The position numbers and the translations under genes are program-made. Below are positions 20,379-29,536 of a DNA stretch of 64,000 nucleotides, piece after piece. Each line of letters begins with the position of its first letter. Positions within the stretch are counted from its first letter, which is position 1. Under the pieces are notes generated by a model. It was not told where the DNA came from. It was given only the letters and a program-made list of their open reading frames with translations, and did no database searches. Source of the DNA: Hoeflea sp038900095 (lineage in GTDB: Bacteria > Pseudomonadota > Alphaproteobacteria > Rhizobiales > Rhizobiaceae); the NCBI RefSeq assembly GCF_038900095.1, contig NZ_JBBMQQ010000003.1:62001-126000 (forward strand). The letters are read 5' to 3'.

Positions 20379-21266
20379 ATGACCGTAACCGCCCAGCTTG
20401 ACCGCGATATCACCCCGAAGGGCGATGACTACGATCTCGTCCGCCAGACCATCGAACGGATTTCGCTCGACTACCGGGCGCAGCCGTCGCTGGAAGAAAT
20501 CGCATCAGATCTCGGCGTGGCGCCGGGCAAGCTGCAGAAAACCTTCAGCCGCTGGGCCGGGCTGACGCCAAAGGCCTTCCTGCAGGCGGTGACGCTCGAC
20601 CACGCGCGCAGGCTGCTCGGTGATGAGGGGCTGCCGCTACTCGATGCAAGCTATGAGCTTGGCCTGTCGGGGCCGGGGCGACTGCATGATCTGTTCGTCA
20701 CCCACGAGGCGATGAGCCCGGGCGATTTCAAGACCGGCGGCGCCGGGCTCGCGATCAGCTACGGATTTCACCCCTCGCCATTCGGCACAGCCGTGATCAT
20801 GGCGACGGAGCGCGGACTGTGCGGTCTCGCCTTCGCCGATCCGGGCGAGGAGAAAGCGGCACTCGAGGACATGACAAAACGCTGGCCCGGCGCCCGGTTT
20901 TTGCCGGACCAGGCAATGACCGCCCCTTATGTGGCCCGGATCTTCTCGCCTGAACAATGGCGCGCCGACCAGCCGTTGCGCATCGTCATGATCGGCACGG
21001 ATTTCCAGGTGCGGGTGTGGGAGGCGCTACTGAGAATTCCGCTGGGTACGGCCTCGACCTACCAGGATGTGGCGCGGGCCATCGGCAAGCCAAAAGCCTC
21101 GCGCGCGGTGGGAGCGGCGGTCGGGCGCAACCCGATTTCGTTTGTCGTGCCGTGCCACCGGGCGCTGGGCAAATCCGGCCAGCTCACCGGCTACCACTGG
21201 GGCATCACCCGCAAACGGGCGATGCTGGGGTGGGAAAGCGGCTGCGTGCAGTCGGGTGGCCAGTAG
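20379..21266 (+). CDS. AraC-type HTH fused to methylated-DNA--protein-cysteine methyltransferase
   Basis: The 295-residue protein joins an AraC-like HTH (residues about 20-115) to a full O6-methylguanine-DNA methyltransferase domain (about 125-285). The acceptor cysteine lies in FVVPCHRALGKSG, with the preceding DNA-recognition helix in TYQDVARAIGKPKASRAVGAAVGRNP. It lacks the N-terminal AdaA phosphotriester domain with zinc cysteines, so it is Ada-like but cannot use that domain to sense methyl phosphotriesters. It could repair alkylated bases and may regulate a small regulon. Confidence 0.88.
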   Translation: MTVTAQLDRDITPKGDDYDLVRQTIERISLDYRAQPSLEEIASDLGVAPGKLQKTFSRWAGLTPKAFLQAVTLDHARRLLGDEGLPLLDASYELGLSGPGRLHDLFVTHEAMSPGDFKTGGAGLAISYGFHPSPFGTAVIMATERGLCGLAFADPGEEKAALEDMTKRWPGARFLPDQAMTAPYVARIFSPEQWRADQPLRIVMIGTDFQVRVWEALLRIPLGTASTYQDVARAIGKPKASRAVGAAVGRNPISFVVPCHRALGKSGQLTGYHWGITRKRAMLGWESGCVQSGGQ

Positions 21267-21295
21267 AAACTGAAACAGGGGCGGACACCCCCCTC

Positions 21296-21330
21296 TGTCA
21301 CTTCGTGACATCTCCCCCGCAAAGGGGAGA
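21296..21330. repeat. Intergenic twin-hairpin palindromic element
   Basis: TGTCAC-TTC-GTGACA (21296-21310) is followed directly by TCTCCCC-CGCAAA-GGGGAGA (21311-21330). Two hairpins sit between the convergent MGMT and gpmA genes. The wording closely matches short palindromic elements scattered in rhizobial intergenic regions. Only this copy was seen in the window. It may also serve as a bidirectional terminator. Confidence 0.6.
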
Positions 21331-21358
21331 TTGGGTGCCGTAAATTTGGGTTTCAGGC

Positions 21359-21994
21359 TCAGTGCGCCTTGGACATGTCGCCCAGCACTTCCTTGGAAGC
21401 GACGGTGGAATCGGCGTTGAGCTTGTAGACGATCGGCACGCCGGTGGCGAGATTGACCTTGAGGATCTGGTCGCGGGTCAGCCGGTCGAGCACCATCACC
21501 AGCGAGCGCAGGGAATTCCCATGGGCTGCGACCAGCACGGTCTCGCCGCGCAACACGCGGGGCAGGATCTCGGTCATGTAGTAGGGCCAGACGCGGGCGC
21601 CGGTGTCCTTCAGGCTTTCACCACCGGGCGGCGGCACGTCGTAGGACCGGCGCCAGATGTGGACCTGCTCCTCGCCCCATTTCTTGCGCGCATCATCCTT
21701 GTTGAGACCGGCCAGATCGCCGTAATCGCGTTCGTTCAATGCCTCGTCGCGGATCACCGGAAGGTCGGTCTGGCCGATGCCGTCCATGATCAGGTCGAGC
21801 GTATGCTGGGCGCGGATGAGAACCGAGGTGAAGGCGACATCGAACTTGAGGCCGGTGTCTTTCAGGGCCTGGGCTCCGGTCCTGGCTTCTTCGACGCCGA
21901 GTTCGGTGAGATCGGGGTCCTTCCAGCCGGTGAACAGATTTTTCAGGTTCCATTCGCTTTGGCCGTGGCGGACGAGGACGAGCGTTCCGGACAT
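21359..21994 (-). CDS. gpmA: 2,3-bisphosphoglycerate-dependent phosphoglycerate mutase
   Basis: The 211-residue glycolytic enzyme interconverts 3- and 2-phosphoglycerate. The phosphohistidine motif is LVRHGQSEWN near the N-terminus, and the second histidine lies in LVAAHGNSLRSL. Length is typical for the short alphaproteobacterial form. An AGGAAG precedes the ATG. It lies 30 bases after dapB and is probably co-transcribed with it. Confidence 0.96.
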   Translation of the reverse strand: MSGTLVLVRHGQSEWNLKNLFTGWKDPDLTELGVEEARTGAQALKDTGLKFDVAFTSVLIRAQHTLDLIMDGIGQTDLPVIRDEALNERDYGDLAGLNKDDARKKWGEEQVHIWRRSYDVPPPGGESLKDTGARVWPYYMTEILPRVLRGETVLVAAHGNSLRSLVMVLDRLTRDQILKVNLATGVPIVYKLNADSTVASKEVLGDMSKAH

Positions 21995-22023
21995 GATGAC
22001 TTCCTTTGTTCAGGCGGTTGGGA

Positions 22024-22854
22024 TTACTGACCGGCGAGGCCAAGCACATCGAGCATGGAATAATAGCCCGGTTTCTGATGACGGGCCCAGAGGGCTGCGC
22101 GGACGGCGCCGCGGGCAAAGATCGAGCGGTCGGTGGCGCGATGGGTCAGCTCGACGGTTTCGCCCTCGCCGGCCAGGATCACCGAGTGGTCACCGATGAC
22201 AGAGCCGCCGCGCAGGGTGGCAAAGCCGATGCTGCCGGGCTCGCGCGGACCGGTGTGGCCATCGCGGACCCGGACCGAGTGCTCGGCAAGCGCAATTTCC
22301 CGGCCTTCGGCTGCGGCTTCACCCAGCAAGAGCGCTGTGCCCGAAGGGGCATCGACCTTGTGCCGGTGATGCATTTCCAGCACCTCGATGTCCCAGTCGC
22401 TCGCATCGAGTGCCTTGGCGGCCTTACGCACCAGCACCGAGAGCAGGTTGACGCCGAGGCTCATGTTGCCGGACTTGACGATGCGGGCATGGCGCGACGC
22501 GGCTTCTAGCCGGGCCTCGTGGCTTTCATCCATGCCGGTGGTGCCGATGACGTGGACGATGCGCGCCTGGGCGGCGAGATCGGCGAATTCGAGCGTCGCT
22601 GCGGGCGCGGTGAAATCGAGCACGCCTTCGGCCCTGGCAAAGACCGGCAGGGCGTCGTCGGTGATTGTGACGCCGTTTGGACCGAGGCCGGCCAGTTCAC
22701 CGGCATCCTTGCCGAGCACATCCGATCCGGGGCGCTCGACGGCGCCGGCCAGGTGGACGCCATCGATCTCGGCGATGGTGCGGATCAGCGCCTGGCCCAT
22801 GCGGCCGGCGGCTCCGACAACGATGAGCCCCATGCTTCCGGTTGGTGTGGTCAT
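22024..22854 (-). CDS. dapB: 4-hydroxy-tetrahydrodipicolinate reductase
   Basis: The 276-residue enzyme catalyses the NAD(P)H-dependent step of lysine and diaminopimelate synthesis. It has the nucleotide loop VVGAAGRMGQAL and the catalytic/substrate motif EMHHRHKVDAPSGTA. Its ATG overlaps the stop of the ABC exporter as ATGA, indicating translational coupling. Downstream is gpmA. Confidence 0.97.
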   Translation of the reverse strand: MTTPTGSMGLIVVGAAGRMGQALIRTIAEIDGVHLAGAVERPGSDVLGKDAGELAGLGPNGVTITDDALPVFARAEGVLDFTAPAATLEFADLAAQARIVHVIGTTGMDESHEARLEAASRHARIVKSGNMSLGVNLLSVLVRKAAKALDASDWDIEVLEMHHRHKVDAPSGTALLLGEAAAEGREIALAEHSVRVRDGHTGPREPGSIGFATLRGGSVIGDHSVILAGEGETVELTHRATDRSIFARGAVRAALWARHQKPGYYSMLDVLGLAGQ

Positions 22855-24677
22855 GGCTTGCCTCCGTTGGTATCCGTTGCGGCGCTGGTGGTCTTGTGAA
22901 CCATGTCGCCGCCGGTTTCGCTGTAGGCCTGGAGACGGGCATAAAGACCGTCCCTGTTGGCGATCAGATCCGCGTGCGTGCCGATCTCGACGACCCGGCC
23001 TGCCTGCATGACAACAATACGGTCAGCGCGGGCGATTGTCGAAAGCCGGTGGGCGATGACCAGCACGGTGCGGTGACGCATGGCCCCCTCGAGCGCCTTC
23101 TGCACTGCGGCTTCGGATTCGTTGTCGAGCGCAGACGTCGCCTCGTCGAGGAGCAGGATCGGCGCATTGCGGACAAGCGCGCGGGCGATCGAGATGCGCT
23201 GGCGCTGGCCACCCGAGAGGTTGACGCCGTTCTCGCCGAGCATCGTGTCATAGCCTTGCGGCTGGGCAAGAATGAACTCGTGCGCATTGGCAAGCCTTGC
23301 CGCGTCCTCGATTTCGGCATCGGTGGCATCGGGCCGGGCGTAGCGCAGGTTGTCGCGGATCGAGCCTTCGAACAGCCAGGGCTGCTGGGAGACATAGGCG
23401 ATCTGGTGGCGCAAGGACTTCTTGGTGACGGTGGCGATGTCGGTGCCGTCGATCAGGACCTGGCCCGAGGCCGGATCGTAAAACCGCGGCACAAGCGAGA
23501 TCAGCGTCGACTTGCCGGCGCCCGACGGCCCGACGATGGCCGTGGTCTTTCCGGCCTCGGCGATGAAGCTCACATTGTCGAGGACGACGTCGCCGCTGCC
23601 ATAGCCAAAGCCGACGCCGCGGAATTCGATCTCGCCGCCCTTGACCGGAAGCGTTCCGGCATCGGGGCGGTCGCCCTGCGTCGGCTGCTGATCGAGGATC
23701 TCGTAGATCATTCGCGCGTTGACGACGGCACGCTCGAGATTGACCTGCAGCCGGGCCAGCCGCCGGGCCGGATCATAGGCAAGCAGCAGCGCCGTGATGA
23801 AGGAAAAGAAGGCGCCGGGCAGCACATTGCCGTAGATCGAGCGGAAGGCGGCATAGGCGATGACGCCGGATATCGCCAGGCCGGCGATGGTTTCGACAAG
23901 CGGCGATGTCCGTTCGGTCAGCCGGGCAATGCGGTTGGATCGCTCTTCGGCAGACTTGATCAGCTCGGCCGTGCGGGCGCTGATCTGCTCTTCCATCGTG
24001 AAGGCCTTGACGATCGAAATGCCCTGCACTGTCTCCTGCATGGCGCTGAGAACACGGCTGTTGAGATCGATCGAGTCGCGCGTGGCGCTCCTGAGCCGCT
24101 TGGAGATATAGCGCAGCCCGATGAGCACCGGCGGCGCGCCGATGAACACGATTGCGCTGAGGATCGGGTCCTTGGTCACCATGACCACCACAAGTGCGAC
24201 CAGGGTCAGCAGATCGCGGGCGAAGGAGGTGATCGTCAGGTTCATGACATCGCGGATGCCGGCGACATTCTGGGAAATCTGGGCTGCGATCTGGGCCGAG
24301 CGGGTGTCGCCGAAAAAGCTCATCCCGAGGCTCATCAGATGGTCGATCAGGCGCTGCTGGTAACGGGCGACGAGATTGTTGCCGACTTGCGCCAATGCCA
24401 CAGCCTGGCCGTAGGACGCCGCGCCGCGAATAACGAAGGCGCCGAGCACCGAACCGGAGATCATCCAGATCATGTCGGTGTTTCGCTTGGCGAAAGCCTC
24501 ATCGATGACGGCTTCCATGATCCAGGCCATGAAGGCGGTGGAAGCGGCGACCAGCGCCAGGCAAAAGGCCGCGAATATGTAGGTCTTGATGTAATCGCGG
24601 CCGTTCTCACGGATGATCCGGCGGATCACCATCGTTAGCGATTGCACATCCTGCTTGATGTTCCTGCCGAGCTTCAC
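22851..24677 (-). CDS. ABC exporter, fused permease and ATPase (MsbA-like)
   Basis: The 608-residue inner-membrane half-transporter has six transmembrane helices in the N-terminal half. The ATPase half has Walker A GPSGAGKST, signature LSGGQRQR, Walker B ILLLDEATSALD and the H-loop in VIAHRLST. It begins with GTG, preceded by AGGATG at good spacing. The type is MsbA-like; lipid A, glycolipid or drug export are all possible. The ATGA overlap with dapB suggests shared expression, not shared function. Confidence 0.92.
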   Translation of the reverse strand: MKLGRNIKQDVQSLTMVIRRIIRENGRDYIKTYIFAAFCLALVAASTAFMAWIMEAVIDEAFAKRNTDMIWMISGSVLGAFVIRGAASYGQAVALAQVGNNLVARYQQRLIDHLMSLGMSFFGDTRSAQIAAQISQNVAGIRDVMNLTITSFARDLLTLVALVVVMVTKDPILSAIVFIGAPPVLIGLRYISKRLRSATRDSIDLNSRVLSAMQETVQGISIVKAFTMEEQISARTAELIKSAEERSNRIARLTERTSPLVETIAGLAISGVIAYAAFRSIYGNVLPGAFFSFITALLLAYDPARRLARLQVNLERAVVNARMIYEILDQQPTQGDRPDAGTLPVKGGEIEFRGVGFGYGSGDVVLDNVSFIAEAGKTTAIVGPSGAGKSTLISLVPRFYDPASGQVLIDGTDIATVTKKSLRHQIAYVSQQPWLFEGSIRDNLRYARPDATDAEIEDAARLANAHEFILAQPQGYDTMLGENGVNLSGGQRQRISIARALVRNAPILLLDEATSALDNESEAAVQKALEGAMRHRTVLVIAHRLSTIARADRIVVMQAGRVVEIGTHADLIANRDGLYARLQAYSETGGDMVHKTTSAATDTNGGKP

Positions 24678-24782
24678 GTCGTGTCATCCTGTCAGGCGCT
24701 CAGCCAAGACCGCCGTCTAAACCAGCCGGGAGTCTCCCCGCGCTGTTCATGGCGGCTCTATAGCGGGTTGAATTCCGTTTGC

Positions 24783-25808
24783 CTATGCTTTCCAGCGACG
24801 GCCTTCGGTCGCAACGCCGAAACGGACAGGGGTGCGGGCATAGGCCGCAAGGCCAGACAGTGCTGCCAGCGGATGGGTGATGACGAATGTCGGTATCGTC
24901 CTGAGGATGCCGGTGTGCGGCGCCTTGTCCTCGAATGCCTCGCGAAAACGCGGCTGATTGAGGGCAGGCAGGATTTTCTGAACGATGCCGCCGGCGAGAA
25001 ACACACCGCCGCGGGCCATGAAAATCAGCGCCAGATCGCCCGCAACCCTGCCAAGATAGGTGACAAACAGCTCGATCGTTTCCACGGCTGCCGGGTCAGC
25101 GCCTTCCGACCAGTGGGCGGTCACTTCGGACGGGGTCTCGGCCGTGGGCTTGACGCCGTTGGCCTTGCAGACGGCGTGGTAGATGTTCATCATTCCGCGT
25201 CCGCACAGCAATTGCTCGGCGGAAACGCGGCCCTCGATGGTTTCATAGAGCGGAAACAGCTCATAATCCCGTTTCGTGCGCGGGCCGATGTCGACATGTC
25301 CGCCTTCGCCGGGAACCGGGAACCAGGTGTGACGCGCGTGTACGAGACCCGAGACACCAAGGCCGGTGCCTGGCCCGACCACGACACGCGAGGTCGATGG
25401 ACGGATTTCGCCACCCCCGATCTTTTCCAGATATTCCGGCCCGAGCGAAGCCGCGGCCAGCCCCTGCGCCTCGAAATCATTGATCACGGTGACATTCTCG
25501 AAGCCGAGATCGCGGATCATCACCTTGGGCTGGACCACCCAGTCGCAATTGGTCAGATCGATCTCGTCGCCCTTGATGGGGCCCGCCACCGCGAGAATGG
25601 CCGATCTGGGCTGGAGCGACGTCCTGTCGAGCACCCCCGCCTGGATCGCCTCGTCGATGGTCGGGTAGTCGGCGGTGGCGAGGATGGGGAATTCCTTCGG
25701 CTCGGCATTTGCATCCGTCAGGATGGCAAAACGGGCATTGGTGCCGCCGATGTCGCCAATCAGGATCGGGAAAGCGATGAAATGTTCGGTGTCGTGGGAA
25801 ATGGGCAT
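24783..25808 (-). CDS. glk: Glucokinase
   Basis: The 341-residue protein belongs to the ATP-dependent proteobacterial glucokinase family (ASKHA fold). It has the phosphate loop LIGDIGGTNARFAI near the N-terminus, INDFEAQGLA with the catalytic aspartate, and GPGTGLGVSG. An AGGGA lies 8 bases before the ATG. It sits downstream of mgsA, so the two sugar-phosphate genes are probably one transcript. It phosphorylates glucose in the cytosol. Confidence 0.95.
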   Translation of the reverse strand: MPISHDTEHFIAFPILIGDIGGTNARFAILTDANAEPKEFPILATADYPTIDEAIQAGVLDRTSLQPRSAILAVAGPIKGDEIDLTNCDWVVQPKVMIRDLGFENVTVINDFEAQGLAAASLGPEYLEKIGGGEIRPSTSRVVVGPGTGLGVSGLVHARHTWFPVPGEGGHVDIGPRTKRDYELFPLYETIEGRVSAEQLLCGRGMMNIYHAVCKANGVKPTAETPSEVTAHWSEGADPAAVETIELFVTYLGRVAGDLALIFMARGGVFLAGGIVQKILPALNQPRFREAFEDKAPHTGILRTIPTFVITHPLAALSGLAAYARTPVRFGVATEGRRWKA

Positions 25809-25880
25809 GCTGTGGTCCCTGTAGTGCCTGATCTGGTTGTGGCGCGGTCCGGCAGGCGGCGCCGGGTAAGGTCCCGCGTG

Positions 25881-26258
25881 TTATCCGAGCGCTTTCAGCA
25901 ACGTATCGGCCGTCGCCCGGTTGAGCGCCATCGGAATGTCATAGACGATGGCAAGCCGCATCAGCGCCTTGACGTCGACATCATGCGGCATCGCCGTCAG
26001 CGGATCGACAAAAAAGATGACGAGGCCGACATCGCCAGTGGCGATCAAAGCACCGATCTGCTGGTCACCCCCCAGCGGTCCGCTCTTGAGCCGCTTGATC
26101 TCGAGATCGGGGCAGGCTTCGGCAATGCGGCTGCCGGTGGTGCCGGTGGCAACAATCGGAAAGCGCGAAAGGGCTTTCTGATGCGACCTGGCGAAATCCG
26201 CCAGATCGTCTTTCTTCTGGTCATGCGCGATCAGTGCGACAGCTTTTTGAACGGTCAT
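25881..26258 (-). CDS. mgsA: Methylglyoxal synthase
   Basis: The 125-residue enzyme converts dihydroxyacetone phosphate to methylglyoxal and phosphate. The family blocks are VALIAHDQKKDDL at the start, SGPLGGDQQIGA with the catalytic D65, and MPHDVDVKALMR. It is slightly shorter than the E. coli enzyme, which is normal. It lies upstream of glk on the same strand, suggesting a small overflow-metabolism pair. Confidence 0.95.
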   Translation of the reverse strand: MTVQKAVALIAHDQKKDDLADFARSHQKALSRFPIVATGTTGSRIAEACPDLEIKRLKSGPLGGDQQIGALIATGDVGLVIFFVDPLTAMPHDVDVKALMRLAIVYDIPMALNRATADTLLKALG

Positions 26259-26403
26259 GGTGGCCCATCATCCGGAAGAAGCCGGCAAAAATGCCGAATT
26301 CATCATTTTCAATCGATTTGACAAGCCATTCTATAGCTTGTCCCCTCGGCAAACAAAAGCCGTCGCGATTGCGAAATTTCGATGACAGTCCTGCCCGAAA
26401 CGA

Positions 26404-27468
26404 TCAGTTGACCGGCCGGGGCACAGGCAATGGGATGCGTCCCGGCAAGGGAACAGCCGGGAAGGCGGATGCCGCGACACCGGCTGCGTTCGCATTCGCC
26501 CTGGCGATGCGGGCAATCGGGTCGGCTCCGAACGTGACTTCGGCCTCCGATGCCGGGCCGGGGGCGGCCGCCACGACAGAGCAGGCCTGCGGCAGATCCG
26601 ACAACTGTATCTCGCGCTTCCTGGGCTTTGGCTTGTCGTTCTTCTTGGGTTTTGCAGGAGCCCAGGGCTCGTCGGTGAACCACCAGGCGAGAGACTTGTC
26701 ACATCCCGATCCTGACGGCGGCGGGTTCTGACTGCGGCAACCGCTGGTGCCGGGCGGGCACTTGATGCGGATATGGAAGTGATAGTGGTGGCCGTAATAG
26801 GGCCGCAGCTTCCCCATCGCCGAGCGATCCCCTTTCCAGGTATCGCAGAGCTTCTTCTTGATGCCGGGATGGATGAAAATGCGCTCGACCTCAGGATAGC
26901 TTGCCGCCCGCATCAGGAGCCGGGCATGGGCCGGGGTCCAGACCCGGTCATCGACCTGGAGCGTGTTCTTCCTGAGCATGGACGTCGCGGAAATGTTCTC
27001 GCGTTCCGCCGCGGTCAGTGTGCGTTGAGGCATCGGCGTAAGCCAGATATCGGCATCGAGGCCAACCTGATGCGAGGCATGGCCCGAGAGCATGGGGCCG
27101 CCACGCGGCTGTGCGATATCGCCGACCAGAAGCCCGGGCCAGCCGTCTTTTGCGGCGGCCTCGCGCGACAGCTTCTCGACAAGGGCGATCAGGTCGGGAT
27201 GCCCCCAGCGCCGGTTGCGCGACAACCGCATTGCCTGCCAGGTCGGCCCGTCCGTGGGGATGGCGATGCCGCCGGCAAGACAGCCCTTGGAGTAAAAACC
27301 GATGGCGCGGGCGGGAAGCACGGCGGGCAGTTTCGCGGCGCCGAAAACCTGCTTGGCCGGCTGATCGGCCATAGCCGTCTGCATGCCTGCAGCACTGGCG
27401 ACGATTGCGATCATGGCGACAAGCATGGTCTGGCGGGTAACTGTCACGAGGGTGCTGACGGGGTTCAT
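26404..27468 (-). CDS. mepA: Penicillin-insensitive murein endopeptidase
   Basis: The 354-residue periplasmic LAS metallopeptidase cuts D-Ala-mDAP crosslinks in peptidoglycan. A signal peptide spans about residues 1-36 (through MQTAMA). Zinc ligands appear in GHASHQVGLDADIW and HHYHFHIRIKCP. A proline/lysine-rich linker (PKKNDKPKPRK) and an extra C-terminal tail of about 70 residues follow the catalytic domain. Its expression is probably separate from mgsA (146-base gap). Confidence 0.93.
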   Translation of the reverse strand: MNPVSTLVTVTRQTMLVAMIAIVASAAGMQTAMADQPAKQVFGAAKLPAVLPARAIGFYSKGCLAGGIAIPTDGPTWQAMRLSRNRRWGHPDLIALVEKLSREAAAKDGWPGLLVGDIAQPRGGPMLSGHASHQVGLDADIWLTPMPQRTLTAAERENISATSMLRKNTLQVDDRVWTPAHARLLMRAASYPEVERIFIHPGIKKKLCDTWKGDRSAMGKLRPYYGHHYHFHIRIKCPPGTSGCRSQNPPPSGSGCDKSLAWWFTDEPWAPAKPKKNDKPKPRKREIQLSDLPQACSVVAAAPGPASEAEVTFGADPIARIARANANAAGVAASAFPAVPLPGRIPLPVPRPVN

Positions 27469-27576
27469 GGGGCGCGGTCTCCAGGCTATCGGACAGATGA
27501 TACGCTCATCACCTTACCCGAGAGTAGCGTGCCGCGGCGTTGCGGAACACTGCGGCTTGCCGCCGCTGGCTTCGCC

Positions 27577-29508
27577 TCATGGCCTGACGCGGAACAGCTG
27601 CAACGGCTGGTCCTGTGTTCCCGGCACGGGTTCGAGCCAGGCCGGGATGATTCCCTTGCCCAGTTGCGCATACAGCCCATCAGGGGCAACGGCGGTGATG
27701 GTGGGGATTTGCGGATCGCTGTTGCAGAACGCGACGACCGTCACGCCGGCTCCGCGCAGAAACTTGACCGAATCCTTCGGCGTTGCCATGGCTGCATGCA
27801 GCTCGGTGAGCATTCCACCCTGATTGCGGTGATAAGGAGCCGCCAGCACGCGATGATGGGTAAACCGCAGGATATGCGCGCCGAGATTTGACGGCCCGGC
27901 AACCACACCTGCCGGCTCCCTGGCAAGGTACTGCATGGCAGCGGCATCGGTGCAGATCTTCTCTTCCCGCTCCGGAAGGCCGCTCACCTCCTTGCCGGAG
28001 ACCTTTTCCACCGCCATCGACAGAAGAGCCCCGGACAGCGCCCAGACGAACGGCACGGCTACCAGCGCGGAACCGGCAAAGGCCAGCCCCTTGCGCAGGT
28101 TTGCCGGATCGGCATTTGCCCGCGTCCGCATGCCGGCGACGAATGCCGCCATCGGGATCGCCGACAGAAGGTTGCTGAAAACCGCACCGCGAACCTGCAC
28201 CAGGGCGATGGCCCAGGACACGGCCAGAAGCGCCAGCAAGACACCGTAAGCCTGGACATTGCGGCGCTGATGGATCCGCCACATGCACAGGCCCATTGCC
28301 AGCACCGGCACCATGTAGAATCCGCCGGCGGTCCATGGGTCCTCGCGGAATTGCGACCATACCGGCTGGGCTTCGGTGACGCTGTCGAGCCACATGCTGA
28401 CCAGCAACGGGTCAAGGTTTCCAAGCGGATTGCCAAGACATTGCGGCGCAATCACCAGCGCGGCGCCAAGGGTAGCCGCACCGGCAAATCCGAGGGCGGT
28501 CAGGCGATATGCAAAGCCCTGCCCGGAGACCGCGGACACAGCCAGGAAAAAGCTCCCCGCGCCGATGACGCCGAGAGAATAGAAACCGGTCGACAGGGCG
28601 TCACAGGCAACCAGACCGTAGCGGGCCGGCGGAACTGTGAGAAAGAACACGGCGGTCAGGGTGGCGGCCATGGCAAGCGCGAAAGCGCCCGCTGCGGCTT
28701 TCACCCGATTGCCGAGCCAGAGCCATTGCACCGCGACGATGGTGGCGGCGACGACGACATGCGGTGTGGTCTCGGCGCCAATGGCGATGGCCAGCGCCGC
28801 GGCCACACCGGCAATCGCATGGGCAGCCGGCGGACGACCTGGCAGGATGAGACAGGCGGCGATGATGGCGATAAGCCCGAGCTGGACATTGTGATGATCG
28901 ATCGACCCCGGTTGAAACCGGTTGACCCCGAGCACGAAGAGAAAAGCCAGCGCGAGCGCCATCAGGCGGCCTTGCGTCCCGGCCAGCACTCCGCCACCCA
29001 CGCCAAGGGCGTAAAAAATCGGCAAGGTCGTAAGCAGCGGCCAGAGAAACAGCGCCGAGGCTTCCGCGTGGAGTGGGCTCATGAAAAGCGAAAACAGCAG
29101 GATCAGGTTGGCGATCGGCAGGTCGATCAATCTCGACCAGTGCATCAAGGTGCCGCCATCCAGCCCCAGCCGGTACTGCATGAGATCAAACCATCCCTGC
29201 CCGGCAAGCAAGTCGCGAACCTCGACCAGCCGCATGACATCGTCATTGTCGGCGCCGACATAGTCCACGTAGGATGTAAAATGCATGGTTGTCGTCACGA
29301 CGATCAACGCAAGGAAGGTCAGAAGAACCGGCCGGTGCAGCGGTGCCAGAGGGCTGATGCGGTGTGGCCGTTCGACCCTGCCGGCAGACACAAGGCCGGG
29401 CTCCCCGGCAACAGGGCTGGTATTGGTCAATGGGAACTCCAACGCAAATTTGTCCGACACATTCAACCTAGCCTTAACCTTCTCAAGAAATAGTAAAGCC
29501 ACGGGCAA
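27577..29508 (-). CDS. Large polytopic membrane protein, GT-C glycosyltransferase-like
   Basis: The 643-residue product has about 12 hydrophobic helices, then a soluble C-terminal region of about 130 residues. Between the first two helices lies VGADNDDVMRLVEVRDLL; an acidic motif at this place is typical of GT-C enzymes that use lipid-linked donors (STT3/ArnT-like). I cannot name it further. The start is uncertain: internal TTG codons in the first 45 residues are also possible. It is divergent from a GT2 gene, separated by about 30 bases, which supports a role in glycan transfer. Confidence 0.7.
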   Translation of the reverse strand: MPVALLFLEKVKARLNVSDKFALEFPLTNTSPVAGEPGLVSAGRVERPHRISPLAPLHRPVLLTFLALIVVTTTMHFTSYVDYVGADNDDVMRLVEVRDLLAGQGWFDLMQYRLGLDGGTLMHWSRLIDLPIANLILLFSLFMSPLHAEASALFLWPLLTTLPIFYALGVGGGVLAGTQGRLMALALAFLFVLGVNRFQPGSIDHHNVQLGLIAIIAACLILPGRPPAAHAIAGVAAALAIAIGAETTPHVVVAATIVAVQWLWLGNRVKAAAGAFALAMAATLTAVFFLTVPPARYGLVACDALSTGFYSLGVIGAGSFFLAVSAVSGQGFAYRLTALGFAGAATLGAALVIAPQCLGNPLGNLDPLLVSMWLDSVTEAQPVWSQFREDPWTAGGFYMVPVLAMGLCMWRIHQRRNVQAYGVLLALLAVSWAIALVQVRGAVFSNLLSAIPMAAFVAGMRTRANADPANLRKGLAFAGSALVAVPFVWALSGALLSMAVEKVSGKEVSGLPEREEKICTDAAAMQYLAREPAGVVAGPSNLGAHILRFTHHRVLAAPYHRNQGGMLTELHAAMATPKDSVKFLRGAGVTVVAFCNSDPQIPTITAVAPDGLYAQLGKGIIPAWLEPVPGTQDQPLQLFRVRP

Positions 29509-29536
29509 TCATGGCCCGCAGCTTACGGGGACTCCC

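Noticed and set aside
22842..24638. 598-residue open frame on the plus strand
   Set aside because: It is antisense to the ABC exporter, whose motifs are complete on the minus strand.
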